This document shows, one piece after another, positions 8,340 to 17,866 of a stretch of 64,000 nucleotides of DNA (positions are counted from its first letter, which is position 1; each line of letters opens with the position of its first letter). Source of the stretch: Clostridia bacterium (GTDB lineage Bacteria > Bacillota > Clostridia > Oscillospirales > CAG-272). The position numbers and the translations under genes are program-made. The stretch lies in contig JAFUOH010000009.1 in the NCBI GenBank assembly GCA_017482055.1, forward strand, positions 16,433-80,432, written 5' to 3'. The notes under the pieces were generated by a model. It was not told where the DNA came from, ran no database searches, and was given only the letters and a program-made list of their open reading frames with translations.

Positions 8340-9104
8340 TCAGAATGTGCGGTCTATGATCTCTTCCGCGATGGCCATATACGCCTGTGCGCCCTTGCTG
8401 TGCTTGTCATAGTAGATTATCGGCTCACCATAGCTGGGTGCCTCGGAGAGCTTGACATTGCGTACCACGCCTGTTTTGAACAGCTTGTCCGCGTAATACT
8501 TTTTCAGCTCGTCAAGCACTTGAAGCGACAGGTTGAGTCTGCCGTTGAACATGGTGATGAGAATGCCCGTGATCTCAAGCGACGGATTGTAGAGCTTCTT
8601 GACCTGCTTTATAGACAACATGAGCTGTGACAAACCTTCAAGCGAATAAAACTCGCACTGCATAGGTATAATGACGCCGCTTGAAGCTGCCAGTGCGTTG
8701 ATGGACAATATTCCGAGCGACGGCGGGCAGTCAACGAAAATATAGTCGAAGTCATCCGTAATTTCCGAAAGCGCTTTTTTTAGCAGCAGTTCACGGTCAT
8801 CGGCGTCGATAAGCTCAAATTCCGCACCTGCAAGAGATATCTGCGAGGGAATGACATGAAGATTCTTGTATCCTGTGTCGATAACAGCTTCGGATGCCTT
8901 GGCTCTGCCTATCATGAGATCGTAAGACGAAACCTTCACCTTTTTACGCTGTACGCCAACGCCGCTGGTCGCATTACCCTGTGGATCGAGATCAACGAGC
9001 AGTACGCGTTTGCCGAGCGCACCTACGGCGGCGGCACAATTGACAGCGGAGGTAGTCTTTCCGACACCGCCTTTTTGGTTTGCGAGTGATATGGTATAAG
9101 CCAT
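8340..9104 (-). CDS. parA: Chromosome partitioning ATPase ParA (Soj)
   Basis: This is a deviant Walker ATPase that binds DNA non-specifically and works with ParB in origin segregation. The 254-residue protein has Walker A KGGVGKTT, the DLDPQGNATSG motif and the DCPPSLG Walker B. ATG 9104 is preceded by GGAGG. A strong promoter lies upstream at 9143-9171, and two perfect parS sites lie just beyond it, which suggests that ParB or Noc binding could affect parAB expression (inference). Confidence 0.96.
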   Translation of the reverse strand: MAYTISLANQKGGVGKTTSAVNCAAAVGALGKRVLLVDLDPQGNATSGVGVQRKKVKVSSYDLMIGRAKASEAVIDTGYKNLHVIPSQISLAGAEFELIDADDRELLLKKALSEITDDFDYIFVDCPPSLGILSINALAASSGVIIPMQCEFYSLEGLSQLMLSIKQVKKLYNPSLEITGILITMFNGRLNLSLQVLDELKKYYADKLFKTGVVRNVKLSEAPSYGEPIIYYDKHSKGAQAYMAIAEEIIDRTF

Positions 9105-9142
9105 TGCCGTCCTCCGTTTTTTCTGAAAATACTGTACATATT

Positions 9143-9171
9143 ATTATATCAATAAACGGCGAAAAAGTCAA
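9143..9171 (-). promoter_or_regulatory. Sigma-A promoter for parA-parB(-serS)
   Basis: On the minus strand there is a -35 TTGACT, a 17-base spacer and a -10 TATAAT with an upstream TGA (extended -10). It lies 39 bases upstream of the parA start codon. Confidence 0.8.
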
Positions 9172-9224
9172 TGGTATTTTGTAAATAACTTGTGCGAGAA
9201 TGCAATTCGTTTTGTGTCGAAATA

Positions 9225-9240
9225 TGTTTCACGTGAAACA
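9225..9240. promoter_or_regulatory. parS centromere site 1
   Basis: The 16-base palindrome TGTTTCACGTGAAACA is a perfect match to the Firmicutes parS consensus TGTTNCACGTGAAACA. It lies in the gap between the noc-like gene and the parA promoter. Confidence 0.95.
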
Positions 9241-9247
9241 TGGCTGT

Positions 9248-10204
9248 TCATTCGTTGTCAACAAATGTTTCACGTGAAACATTTGCGTTTTTCGGTATGC
9301 GTATAGTCAGCTCAATGGAATCAACACCGTCAACGCGTTCGGTCTCCACGTTGATACCGGCTTGCTTAACAATCGAGATCGCGCGGTCGATGGAGTTGTA
9401 AAAAATGCGCATATCCTTAAGCACAAGCTTGCGGGGAGAACGGGGCTTGCGAGCGTTTTCGTTTTCTGAGAGGTAGCGATCAATATAGCTTTCTGTTGTG
9501 GCTACATTCAGACTGTTTGTGTTTATGTAGTCGATTATGCGCAGTCTCTCTTCTGCGGAAGCAACACGCAGCAGGGCACGGGCATGCCGCTCGGTAAGAC
9601 CGTATGCCAGTATTTTTTCGCGTTCGGGAATAGTTAATCGCAGAATCCGCAGCTTGTTGGCTACAAACGATTGGCTTGTAGAAAGCTGTTTTGCTACATC
9701 ATCTTGAGTGAGCCCATACATGTCAATAAGAGATGCAATAGCACTTGCCTGCTCGAATATATTCAGATTTTCACGCTGTATGTTCTCGATTATAGCCAAT
9801 TCCGCCGATTTTCGGTCATCCACCTTAATTATAATACAAGGCACGGAGGAAAGCCCCAACAGCTTAGCGGCACGAAAACGGCGTTCTCCCGCAACAATTT
9901 CAAACAGCGCGTTACGGATGCCTTCACCTTCGGTTCGTCGTACCGTCAATGGTTGAAGAATGCCGTATCTGCGTATACTGTCCGCAAGGCGGATGATTGA
10001 ATCGTCTTCGAATTTTCTGCGCGGCTGATTTGGATTGGGGAAAATGTGATCGGAGGGGATCATATGTATACGTCCGAATTCCTCCGTTTCGTCAAATTCC
10101 TTTTCACGGCGCTCAAGCTCTTCTTTGGCTCGCCGCAGCTTGGCTTTTTCGGTTTCGATTTGAAGCTGCTCTGCCTTTTTAAAAATTTCCTGTATTGCTG
10201 TCAT
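9248..10204 (-). CDS. noc: ParB paralogue at the noc position (nucleoid occlusion-like)
   Basis: The 318-residue protein has the ParB/Noc fold: the NPNQPRRKFEDDSI region, GERRFRAAK CTP-binding motif, helix-turn-helix (TQDDVAKQLSTSQSFVANKLRILRL, about 180-205) and a C-terminal dimer domain. Its place between rsmG and parA is that of noc in Bacillus, where Noc binds its own sites and keeps the division septum off the nucleoid. Instead of the short hydrophobic membrane helix of Bacillus Noc, the first 50 residues are a highly charged helix (KKAEQLQIETEKAKLRRAKE), so membrane binding is not obvious. ATG 10204 has GGAGC upstream. Whether it binds parS or a Noc-type site cannot be read from the sequence. 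Confidence 0.85.
   Translation of the reverse strand: MTAIQEIFKKAEQLQIETEKAKLRRAKEELERREKEFDETEEFGRIHMIPSDHIFPNPNQPRRKFEDDSIIRLADSIRRYGILQPLTVRRTEGEGIRNALFEIVAGERRFRAAKLLGLSSVPCIIIKVDDRKSAELAIIENIQRENLNIFEQASAIASLIDMYGLTQDDVAKQLSTSQSFVANKLRILRLTIPEREKILAYGLTERHARALLRVASAEERLRIIDYINTNSLNVATTESYIDRYLSENENARKPRSPRKLVLKDMRIFYNSIDRAISIVKQAGINVETERVDGVDSIELTIRIPKNANVSRETFVDNE
9266..9281. promoter_or_regulatory. parS centromere site 2, inside the noc-like coding region
   Basis: A second perfect TGTTTCACGTGAAACA lies 41 bases from the first, start to start. It is embedded in the last codons of the noc-like gene, encoding part of NVSRETFVDNE, so the protein C-terminus is shaped by the DNA site. Confidence 0.95.
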
Positions 10205-10264
10205 TATATTGCTCCTTTTATATATGCAAGGTTTGAGTTTGCTAAAACTCATGGTTGTTTAAAT

Positions 10265-10273
10265 ATCATACCA
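10265..10273 (-). promoter_or_regulatory. Extended -10 promoter for the noc-like gene
   Basis: TGGTATGAT on the minus strand lies about 60 bases upstream of the start codon. No good -35 is visible at 17 bases. It fits because rsmG upstream ends at a terminator. Confidence 0.5.
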
Positions 10274-10311
10274 TATATATCGGAGATAGTGTGACGAAAA
10301 ATGTGTGGCGA

Positions 10312-10350
10312 AAAATAAAACAGCCCGTCGATTTCATCGAAAGGCTGTCG
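10312..10350 (-). terminator. Terminator after rsmG
   Basis: A hairpin (acagcc/ggctgt with a nested cgat/atcg stem, 10320-10348) is followed on the minus strand by TTTTATTTTT. It separates mnmG-rsmG from the noc-like gene. Confidence 0.7.
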
Positions 10351-10382
10351 GATAGATGTGAATGTTATGCGATAAAACGCGC

Positions 10383-11123
10383 TTACAGAGGCTTTTTCTT
10401 GATTTGAGAGTTGTTTCGCGGATAAATTTTCGGTGTTTCGGAAATTTTTTCGATGGTGATGATACAGCGAGGGTCTTCCGCGCCGTTTATTTCGGAAATA
10501 ATTGAAAAGCTGTCGGCGGATGTAAGCTTGCCGCCAAGCTTTTTGATAGCTGTTGCCGCTTCGTCAAGCTCCTCGGCGGAATTGGCTTTCATCGCGATAA
10601 ATTTACCGTTCGGCTTAACATACGGAATACACAGCTCACACAGCACATTCAGTCGTGCCACGGCGCGTGCGCAGGAAATATCGTATTGCTCGCGCATGGT
10701 GGGATCATTTGCCGCTTCCTCTGCACGTGCAGCGATGCAGGTAATATTCGCAATATCCAACATTTCCGCCGTTTCGCGTATATAGCCTATACGCTTTGCG
10801 GTGCTGTCGAGTGCTGTCACATGAAGATCGGGACGCGCGATGGCGAGCGGAAGGGAAGGAAATCCCGCACCGCAGCCCACGTCAATCACCGATGCTCCGA
10901 CGGGCATATATTTTGCGGCGGCAAGTGAGTCAACATAATGCTTCAGGATAACACCGTCAAGCTCCGTGATAGCGGTGAGATTCATATATTCATTGACCGT
11001 AAGCATACGCTCGGTCAGACTATGAAATTTATCGGTGAGCTCAGCGGCGGAAAACTCGGAAAGTCCGTTTATATTAAGTGCCGCGGCGAATTTATCCGAA
11101 AACTCGGCTTTGTCAATGGTCAT
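10383..11123 (-). CDS. rsmG: 16S rRNA m7G527 methyltransferase RsmG (GidB)
   Basis: RsmG methylates G527 in the 530 loop of 16S rRNA with SAM. The 246-residue protein has the class I methyltransferase motif [17 protein letters not shown] (about 78-93) and the family stretch MNLTAITE near the N-terminus. The C-terminal tail is basic. The ATG overlaps the mnmG stop codon as ATGA, so translation is probably coupled. A terminator follows. Confidence 0.95.
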   Translation of the reverse strand: MTIDKAEFSDKFAAALNINGLSEFSAAELTDKFHSLTERMLTVNEYMNLTAITELDGVILKHYVDSLAAAKYMPVGASVIDVGCGAGFPSLPLAIARPDLHVTALDSTAKRIGYIRETAEMLDIANITCIAARAEEAANDPTMREQYDISCARAVARLNVLCELCIPYVKPNGKFIAMKANSAEELDEAATAIKKLGGKLTSADSFSIISEINGAEDPRCIITIEKISETPKIYPRNNSQIKKKPL

Positions 11124-13042
11124 GTTTTATCTGTCCTTTCGGGTCGATGCTGTGAAAAGTAGATAAGCAGCACCGAAATGTCGGCGGGAGAAATACCGCT
11201 GATGCGAGAAGCTTGTCCGATGCTCGCAGGCTGGAATTTATTCAGTTTTTGACGGGCTTCGAGACGTATACCGCCGATGTTGTTATAGTCGAAGGGCGTG
11301 GGAAGCTTCTTTTCCTCCAATTTCTCGGTACGTGCTACCTCGGCAAGCTGACGCTTGATGTAGCCTGCATATTTTATGGCAGTCTCAGCCTGTGTGCGTA
11401 CACGGGGCGGAAGCTCGGGACGTTCAGTGTCAACTGCCGCAAGCTTATCATAGGAAAGCTCGGGACGGCGCAGCAGATCGGCGAGCCGTATACCTGTGTT
11501 TACTGCCGTTGAGCCGTTTTCTTCAAGCAGTGCGCACAATGCTTCATTCGGCGGTACCGATACCGATTCAAGACGCTTGACCTCAGCTTTGACCTGCGCC
11601 ATTTCATGCTCAAATGCTGCATACCTCGCATCGGAAATGAGTCCCACACGCCGACCGATGGGAGTAAGCCGTTCTGCGGCGTTGTCTTGCCGCAGCAGCA
11701 GACGAAATTCGGAGCGTGAAGTCATTATGCGATACGGCTCCTTTGTACCCTTGGTAACGAGATCGTCGATCAGTGTACCTATATAAGAGCTCTGACGGGT
11801 GAGAATCATCGGCTCCTCGCCTTTTATTTTCAGCGAGGCGTTAATGCCCGCAACAAGTCCCTGAGCGGCGGCTTCCTCGTAGCCCGAGGTACCGTTGAAC
11901 TGTCCCGCGCCGTAGAGACCCGAGATCTCCTTAAATTCAAGGGTGGCATAGAGTTGTGTGGGGTCAACACAGTCATATTCGATCGCGTAAGCTGTGCGCA
12001 TGACCTCGGCATGCTCAAAGCCGGGCAAAGAGTGGAGCATCTGTATTTGTATCTCTTCGGGAAGGGAAGAGGAAAAGCCCTGGATGTACATCTCCTTGGT
12101 ATCACGCCCCATCGGTTCGATAAAGAGCTGGTGACGCTCCTTGTCGGCGAATCGCATAACCTTATCCTCGATACTGGGACAGTAGCGTGGACCTATACCC
12201 TCGATCATACCCGAGTAAAGTGGTGAGCGGGACATGTTGTTTCGTATGATCTCGTGAGTTTTCGCATTGGTGTAAACTATGTGGCAGGGTATCTGTTCGG
12301 CGCTGTTCAGCGCTTCTCTGTCGGAGTCAACGGAAAAAGGCTCTACAAAATCGTCTCCCGGCTGTATTTCAAGCACGGAATAGTCGATGGAATCGCGGTG
12401 TACGCGGGCGGGAGTTCCCGTTTTGAAGCGCATCATTGTGATTCCCTCGCGCTCTAAGTTAGCGGTCAACTCATTAGCGGGAAGCATTCCGTCGGGGCCC
12501 GAGGAATACGCCACCTCGCCGACGATCACTCTGCCGCGCAGATACGTACCCGAACAGATTATCGCCGCCTTGCAGTCCCAACGCGCGCCAAGCTGTGTGA
12601 CCACTGACGAAATATGCTTGACGCCGTTTTCCACAGATGTGTGGATATCGGTGACCTCCGCCTGGATGAGACGGAGGTTGGGAGTATTTTCGATGGTCTG
12701 CTTCATTATGCGCTTATACTCGGCACGGTCTGCCTGTATGCGCTTTGAATGCACCGCTGCGCCTTTTCCGAGATTGAGAACGCGGCTTTGGAGCATTACA
12801 CGGTCGGCGGCTATTGCCATTTCACCGCCAAGCGCATCTATTTCGTATACAAGATGTCCTTTGCCCGTGCCGCCGATTGACGGATTACAGGGCATATTCG
12901 CGATGGCATCAAGGTTGATTGTAAACAGGACTGTGGAAAGTCCGAGTCTGGCACAGGCAAGAGCGGCTTCAACACCCGCGTGCCCTGCGCCGATGACGCA
13001 GACATCAACACTGCCTGCATGATATTCCTGTATTTTTGTCAT
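11120..13042 (-). CDS. mnmG: tRNA uridine modification enzyme MnmG (GidA)
   Basis: MnmG is the FAD-dependent partner of MnmE in wobble-uridine modification. The 640 residues begin with the dinucleotide-binding motif [20 protein letters not shown], have the [25 protein letters not shown] signature in the N-terminal quarter, and the C-terminal helical domain that meets MnmE and tRNA. It forms a two-gene unit with rsmG (4-base overlap) and lies 42 bases after a WG-repeat gene. It is transcribed toward mnmE, opposite to the usual arrangement. Confidence 0.97.
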   Translation of the reverse strand: MTKIQEYHAGSVDVCVIGAGHAGVEAALACARLGLSTVLFTINLDAIANMPCNPSIGGTGKGHLVYEIDALGGEMAIAADRVMLQSRVLNLGKGAAVHSKRIQADRAEYKRIMKQTIENTPNLRLIQAEVTDIHTSVENGVKHISSVVTQLGARWDCKAAIICSGTYLRGRVIVGEVAYSSGPDGMLPANELTANLEREGITMMRFKTGTPARVHRDSIDYSVLEIQPGDDFVEPFSVDSDREALNSAEQIPCHIVYTNAKTHEIIRNNMSRSPLYSGMIEGIGPRYCPSIEDKVMRFADKERHQLFIEPMGRDTKEMYIQGFSSSLPEEIQIQMLHSLPGFEHAEVMRTAYAIEYDCVDPTQLYATLEFKEISGLYGAGQFNGTSGYEEAAAQGLVAGINASLKIKGEEPMILTRQSSYIGTLIDDLVTKGTKEPYRIMTSRSEFRLLLRQDNAAERLTPIGRRVGLISDARYAAFEHEMAQVKAEVKRLESVSVPPNEALCALLEENGSTAVNTGIRLADLLRRPELSYDKLAAVDTERPELPPRVRTQAETAIKYAGYIKRQLAEVARTEKLEEKKLPTPFDYNNIGGIRLEARQKLNKFQPASIGQASRISGISPADISVLLIYFSQHRPERTDKT

Positions 13043-13084
13043 TGTCGTGTTACCTGTTAATGGAATAAATGGTATATATAAGCA

Positions 13085-14611
13085 TCAATTGCCGGTCCAA
13101 ACTACCTTATTGAGAATGATCCAGCCGCAGGATTCGTCCCATGCGGTGACGATTCCACCCGAAACGCTTCCGACATAATCGAATATCATGGGTATCACAA
13201 ACTCGCCGTTTGTGTCGATCATGCCCATCTTGCCGTCCCTACCGATGACGGCAAGCCCTTCGTTAAACGGTTCGGCGCTGGTATAAACGGGATCAATGAT
13301 CCATTTGCCGGTGTAGTCCATAAAGCCGTAATAACCGTCTTTTTCGAGGAGTATCATACCATTTGAATAAGCGGTCGCGGTATAATCTGTGGGAGTGATA
13401 AATTCCGTGCCGTCGGTACGCAGAAGGACGTCCTCGTCAGAGGCGATCTCGCGCCAACCGTGCATCTCAAAATGCGGAGCGTCTATTATCTGCCGTCTTA
13501 CGCGCACCAGTCCGTGATCAAAGTAGAAAAATCCAAGCGATTCTATACCGTAGGTATCCGGTAAGAGATACTGATTGTATACCCGTCGGTCCGATGTGTT
13601 CTTATAGCTCTGATACGACATTGTGCCGCTGACGATACGGTCTGCGAAGTTTTTGCTGACGAAGGACATAAAGCCCTCCTGATTTACAACAGCCGCCATG
13701 TCTTCGCTGAAATTGAACACTTTCAGATACTTTACCTCGGTACGAGGATAGCCGTTTATATTGGCAAAGGCGTAAAGACCTGTGGTTTTGTCATAATAGC
13801 GGGTGTAATTCTTGTCGCTTGTTTTGCCGTAGTAGGTGGGATAATTTATATATAGCCCTCTGCCATCGACTTTATCGTTGTAATCGCTGACGGTGGGAGT
13901 GCCGTTTTCGTCAAGATAATAATACTGTGTAACGGTGTTTCGGGGATTGTAGCGGGAAGGTGTTTCGGCGATGAACAATGCGCGATCCTGCTTGTCGCGT
14001 GTGTAGGCGGGGCGATATGTGTCGATATCGAAATCCGCCGCAAGAAGCGTTCCGTCAGCACGCAGCAGATCAACGCTCTCGCCCTTGTCGGCAATTATAT
14101 AATCCATGTAAACCTCGAGCGCGGGTCTGTCCTCGGTCACCTTATTTATTTGAGTTACATATCCGCTATATTTCCCGTAGGGCACTCGTTCGGGCACCTC
14201 GGCTACACGGGTACGCAGTGAATAAGCGCTTGCGGTCACAGCCGTAAGCTCGGCGCGTCCGAAAGCGTAGCCGTAAGTCCACTCGGTGTCAGTGACAGTG
14301 TAACCTGAGTTTTTTAATGTCTCGGTGGTATAAAGCGGAGCTAAAAACTCCTCGATCTTTGAGAGCTGAGGCTCGGGCGGGGGTGTTTCGACAGGTACGG
14401 TATCAACCGAGGTATCGGGAGCCGTTGTCACGGGCTCGGTCGTATCGGGAGCTTCCGTGTCGGTAAGAACCTCTGTGGTATCGCTCACCTGCGGGCGCTC
14501 GATGAAGGTAAAATCATATACACCGCGCTGATATGCGATGGCGGCAGTGATCACAAACGCCAGAACCGCTACCGGAAGCACGCGCTGTGCGATCTGCTTT
14601 AGTATATTCAT
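13085..14611 (-). CDS. Membrane-anchored WG-repeat protein
   Basis: The 508-residue protein has one N-terminal membrane segment (about 8-27), a Thr/Pro/Asp-rich linker (about 40-85), and an extracellular part with WG-type repeats. Near the C-terminus the repeats read GYYGFMDYTGKWIIDPVY and GKMGMIDTNGEFVIPMIF. WG repeats form beta-rich modules of unknown ligand, common in Clostridia and Bacteroidetes. It lies between rlmH (26 bases away) and mnmG on the same strand, but has no known link with RNA modification. Confidence 0.8.
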   Translation of the reverse strand: MNILKQIAQRVLPVAVLAFVITAAIAYQRGVYDFTFIERPQVSDTTEVLTDTEAPDTTEPVTTAPDTSVDTVPVETPPPEPQLSKIEEFLAPLYTTETLKNSGYTVTDTEWTYGYAFGRAELTAVTASAYSLRTRVAEVPERVPYGKYSGYVTQINKVTEDRPALEVYMDYIIADKGESVDLLRADGTLLAADFDIDTYRPAYTRDKQDRALFIAETPSRYNPRNTVTQYYYLDENGTPTVSDYNDKVDGRGLYINYPTYYGKTSDKNYTRYYDKTTGLYAFANINGYPRTEVKYLKVFNFSEDMAAVVNQEGFMSFVSKNFADRIVSGTMSYQSYKNTSDRRVYNQYLLPDTYGIESLGFFYFDHGLVRVRRQIIDAPHFEMHGWREIASDEDVLLRTDGTEFITPTDYTATAYSNGMILLEKDGYYGFMDYTGKWIIDPVYTSAEPFNEGLAVIGRDGKMGMIDTNGEFVIPMIFDYVGSVSGGIVTAWDESCGWIILNKVVWTGN

Positions 14612-14637
14612 TTCGGTTATCCTTTCGTTTGTGAATG

Positions 14638-15120
14638 CTATTTATGGTATTTTCCGCCTGCGGCGATATTGAAGGCGCGGTAAAGCTGTTCAAGCAGTAT
14701 TACGCGCATAAGCTGGTGCGGGAAGGTCATCTCCGAGATCGAAAGCCGCATGCGGCACGCCGACTTTACCTCCTCGGACAGCCCGTCTGAGCCGCCGATG
14801 ATAAGACATACGTCGGAAAAGCCTTCGTTTGCGATATTTGAAAGACGTTCGGAAAATTTTTCGCTGGAGCACTGCTTGCCCTCAACGCAGAGTGCGATAT
14901 TGTAAGCTCGCGGCGGAAGGGCTGAGAGTATTCGCTCGCCCTCGCGGCGCATCGCGGCAGAGATCTCCGACGCAGACGGCTTTTCGGGAAGCCTTTCTTC
15001 CTTTACGGAGATATTGTCAACAGTGCAGTATGCACCAAGCCGCTTTTCGTATTCAGCCACCGCATCGGTGAGATACTTTTCTTTTATTGTTCCTACATGT
15101 ACGATGTGTATGCGAAGCAT
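14638..15120 (-). CDS. rlmH: 23S rRNA pseudouridine-1915 N3-methyltransferase RlmH
   Basis: RlmH is a small SPOUT methyltransferase that modifies helix 69 of 23S rRNA. The 160-residue length is standard. The trefoil-knot SAM site is seen as CLIIGGSDGLSEEV (about 105-118), followed by the MTFPHQLMRVILLEQLYRA stretch and the C-terminal GGKYHK typical of the family. It is located downstream of walJ, as in many Firmicutes. Confidence 0.96.
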   Translation of the reverse strand: MLRIHIVHVGTIKEKYLTDAVAEYEKRLGAYCTVDNISVKEERLPEKPSASEISAAMRREGERILSALPPRAYNIALCVEGKQCSSEKFSERLSNIANEGFSDVCLIIGGSDGLSEEVKSACRMRLSISEMTFPHQLMRVILLEQLYRAFNIAAGGKYHK

Positions 15121-15165
15121 TGTTTCACCTTAAATATATGATCGGATATGTACCGAGTCCTTGAA

Positions 15166-15948
15166 TTACACCAGCCTTGTGGGGGCATTCGGCGATGCCA
15201 CGCCGAGAAAGATATCCTGCCCGCAAAGGACGCACAGCGAAGAATGGTAGGCAAGCTCGGGCAGATTGTTTTCCTCACTCAGATGGGCAAGCAGTATACG
15301 CTTTGCGCCTGCGGCGGCAAGCCTTGACACAAACGCTGCTGCCGCTTCGTTGGAAAGATGTCCGTTCTTTGAGAGTATACGCCGTTTCAGCTCGTATGGG
15401 TATGATCCGCAGAGCAGCATGTTTTCATCGTGATTTGATTCGAGTATTACGTTCTGCGCGCCGAGCAGGGCATCGGACACCTCATCGGTGATACAGCCGA
15501 TATCGGTAGCAAGCGCCAAGGTATGCTCGTCCGTGCCGTCGGTGACGACATATCCCACGCTTGCGGCGCTGTCATGTGGAGTCTCAAAGGAGCGCACGGT
15601 AAGTGCGCCGACCGTTTCGGTATATAAAAGCGGATGTATGACCGCGACCTCGGCGGTATGCTCGGTTTTTGACGAGCGAAGATGTGCCCGCGCTGACGGT
15701 TCGGTAAGATGTATTGGTATTTTATACTTTTTAGCGATGGTTTCGAGCCCCGCCACGTGGTCGGAATGCTCGTGAGTCACAAATATCGCCTTGATGCGTG
15801 AAATATCTGTATCAAGTGAACTCAGCGCCTCACATATGCGTTTACAGCTTATGCCCGCGTCGATAAGTATTTCATCATCGTCAAGCCGCACATAAACCGA
15901 GTTACCTTTAGAGCTGGAAGCAAGTGTACATACTGAAAAGATCGACAT
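15166..15948 (-). CDS. walJ: MBL-fold hydrolase WalJ (YycJ)
   Basis: This is a metallo-beta-lactamase-fold protein of the YycJ/WalJ family, whose members are thought to act as exonucleases linked to replication and the cell wall. The 260 residues show SSSKGNSVYV near the start, the metal-binding THEHSDH motif (about 58-64), and later conserved His/Asp residues including ESNHDENML. walR and walK, its usual partners, are not in the window. It precedes rlmH on the same strand. Confidence 0.9.
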   Translation of the reverse strand: MSIFSVCTLASSSKGNSVYVRLDDDEILIDAGISCKRICEALSSLDTDISRIKAIFVTHEHSDHVAGLETIAKKYKIPIHLTEPSARAHLRSSKTEHTAEVAVIHPLLYTETVGALTVRSFETPHDSAASVGYVVTDGTDEHTLALATDIGCITDEVSDALLGAQNVILESNHDENMLLCGSYPYELKRRILSKNGHLSNEAAAAFVSRLAAAGAKRILLAHLSEENNLPELAYHSSLCVLCGQDIFLGVASPNAPTRLV

Positions 15949-16035
15949 TTTTTCTGTCCTTTTATTGGTGGTTGGTTATGGTTGGGAGAGGGCGATGTGC
16001 TTGAAAGCCGGTTTCCCTCCCTCGCTCTCCACATC

Positions 16036-16512
16036 TCAGCCGCCGAATATAAATTCCATTGCACCTTTGAAGAAATCGCCGTAGAAAAGGTAGATGATAT
16101 CAAAAAATATCGCAAACAAAAACGGAAGCAGAATGAGCATAAGTTTTTTTGCGATAGCTTTATGACGGTTTATATTGTCGCAGGCGGCTTTTATACGATC
16201 GGGGTCGCCATCATCCGTAAACATGTCGGGAGTGACCTCTTTTTGCGAGAAGCCATGATTGAAAAATACAATGGCGCAGACGAGAACGGTCACGATACCG
16301 AAATATATGGGCATGATGATCGGTATGTCACCGACACGAAGCGACTCCACGGCAATAAGCGCCTCATAGAGCGAGAATGCCGCAATGGTGGCAACGGCGA
16401 TAAGCAACGCACGTCTCCAGTTGAAAGCTTTGAGGCTTGCCTTGACCGCGCCCTGCGGAGTTAACTCGGAGGGCGCGGTCTTTCCGGCTTTTTTCTTTTT
16501 TTGTTTTGCCAT
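16036..16512 (-). CDS. Small integral membrane protein, unknown function
   Basis: The family is not recognised. The 158-residue product has a Lys-rich N-terminal tail (KQKKKKAGKTAP), then membrane segments around 35-52, 65-85 and 120-145. Its ATG overlaps the galK stop codon (TAATG), so translation is likely coupled to galK. The link to galactose metabolism is unproven. Confidence 0.65.
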   Translation of the reverse strand: MAKQKKKKAGKTAPSELTPQGAVKASLKAFNWRRALLIAVATIAAFSLYEALIAVESLRVGDIPIIMPIYFGIVTVLVCAIVFFNHGFSQKEVTPDMFTDDGDPDRIKAACDNINRHKAIAKKLMLILLPFLFAIFFDIIYLFYGDFFKGAMEFIFGG

Positions 16513-17792
16513 TATTCAATACGAATAGCGCCATAGGGACGAACCTTGAGCACCGTAGTGGCACCCTCGCCGAATGCGCTGTCAAGTGCCGCCTTAAAAT
16601 CGACGACATCATTGTTCGCAACAAATGCCTGAATGGTTCCCGCAAAGCCACCGCCGTGTACTCGGTATGCCGCCTTCTTGCCTGCAAGGGCAAGCTCGGC
16701 AAGGCAGAGAGCGAGGGAAAGCCCCTGCTCGCCCACATTCTTTACGGTGTAAACGTTCTGGAGGTATTTGAAGCTGGAGTTGCCCGATGCCATGACACCT
16801 GCAAAGAAGCCGTCGATATCGCCCTTCTTCAGCGCTGCGGTCTGACTTGTGACACGCTCATTCTCGTTCTTGTAGTGAATGGCACGCATCACGGCGCGGT
16901 CACCTGCGAATGCGCGAAGCTCTTTGATGTTTTTGAGGATCTCGTCAAGTCCCACCTCGCGAAGCACGGGCTTGCCGAAGTAGGAAGCGATCTTTTTCAT
17001 ATCTGCAGGTACGGAAGCGTAATCCTCGTTGAGATCTGCGTGATTGCCGCCGGTGTTTACGATGCAGAGGCTGTAGCCTGCAGCCGTTAAGTCGAAGGGC
17101 AGCTTTTCGATGATGGGCTCCTTGGGATTCTTGAAGTCGATTGCAACAAAGCCGCCGACAGCGCAGGCGGTCTGATCCATAAGTCCGCTGGGCTTTCCGA
17201 AGAACACATTCTCGGAATACTGCGCGATCTTGGCGATCTCAGCATTCTCGACAGCTCCGCCGTTGTAGAAACCGTTTAAGATAAGACCTACCATGTCTTC
17301 AAAAGCCGCGGAGGACGAAAGCCCGGAGCCCTTGAATACGTTGGAGGTGGTGTAGGCATCGTAACCGCCTACCTTGTGACCGTACTTTAAAAAGCCTGAG
17401 CACATGCCCGAAATAATGGACTTGGAGGTGTAGTACAGCGATTCGTCAACGGTGGGATCGGTGATGTCCACCTCGTCGATGGGGAAGCCCTCGGATTTGA
17501 TGTTGATGCGCATATCGTCGCGGGGGGATGCTGCTGCGATGATGTCAAGGTCGATGGAGGCGGCAAGAACTTTGCCGTAGTTGTGGTCGGTGTGGTTGCC
17601 TGAGATCTCGCTTCTGCCCGCAACAGAGAACAGCGATATCTCACGCTTCTCGCCGAACAGCTTTGCAAACTCGTTTACGGTGTTTATGTAACGCGCTTCC
17701 TGCGCTTTGAGGTTTTCCTCGCCGTAAAGCTCGGTAAAGATGCCTGTGTATTTACCGCTCTCGATAGCGGAGATGAGCTGTTTTGCGTTCAT
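16512..17792 (-). CDS. galK: Galactokinase (GHMP kinase)
   Basis: Galactokinase phosphorylates galactose to galactose-1-phosphate. The 426-residue protein has the sugar-binding signature GRSEISGNHTDHNYG near residue 65, the GHMP ATP-binding motif GSGLSSSAAFE (about 155-165), and a C-terminal GGGFAGT motif. ATG 17792 has AAAGGA upstream. No galT, galE or galactose transporter is nearby, so it is an isolated pathway gene; a related sugar kinase cannot be excluded from sequence alone. Confidence 0.85.
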   Translation of the reverse strand: MNAKQLISAIESGKYTGIFTELYGEENLKAQEARYINTVNEFAKLFGEKREISLFSVAGRSEISGNHTDHNYGKVLAASIDLDIIAAASPRDDMRINIKSEGFPIDEVDITDPTVDESLYYTSKSIISGMCSGFLKYGHKVGGYDAYTTSNVFKGSGLSSSAAFEDMVGLILNGFYNGGAVENAEIAKIAQYSENVFFGKPSGLMDQTACAVGGFVAIDFKNPKEPIIEKLPFDLTAAGYSLCIVNTGGNHADLNEDYASVPADMKKIASYFGKPVLREVGLDEILKNIKELRAFAGDRAVMRAIHYKNENERVTSQTAALKKGDIDGFFAGVMASGNSSFKYLQNVYTVKNVGEQGLSLALCLAELALAGKKAAYRVHGGGFAGTIQAFVANNDVVDFKAALDSAFGEGATTVLKVRPYGAIRIE

Positions 17793-17866
17793 GTTTATTG
17801 TCCTTTCTGTATTTGTGATGTTTTATTATGATCGTATGGTGACGGATGACACTTAACGCCGTTCCG

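Noticed and set aside
13085-14611. WG-repeat gene as a part of the mnmG-rsmG RNA modification operon
   Set aside because: The protein is extracellular by its membrane anchor and linker; co-direction alone does not support a shared role.
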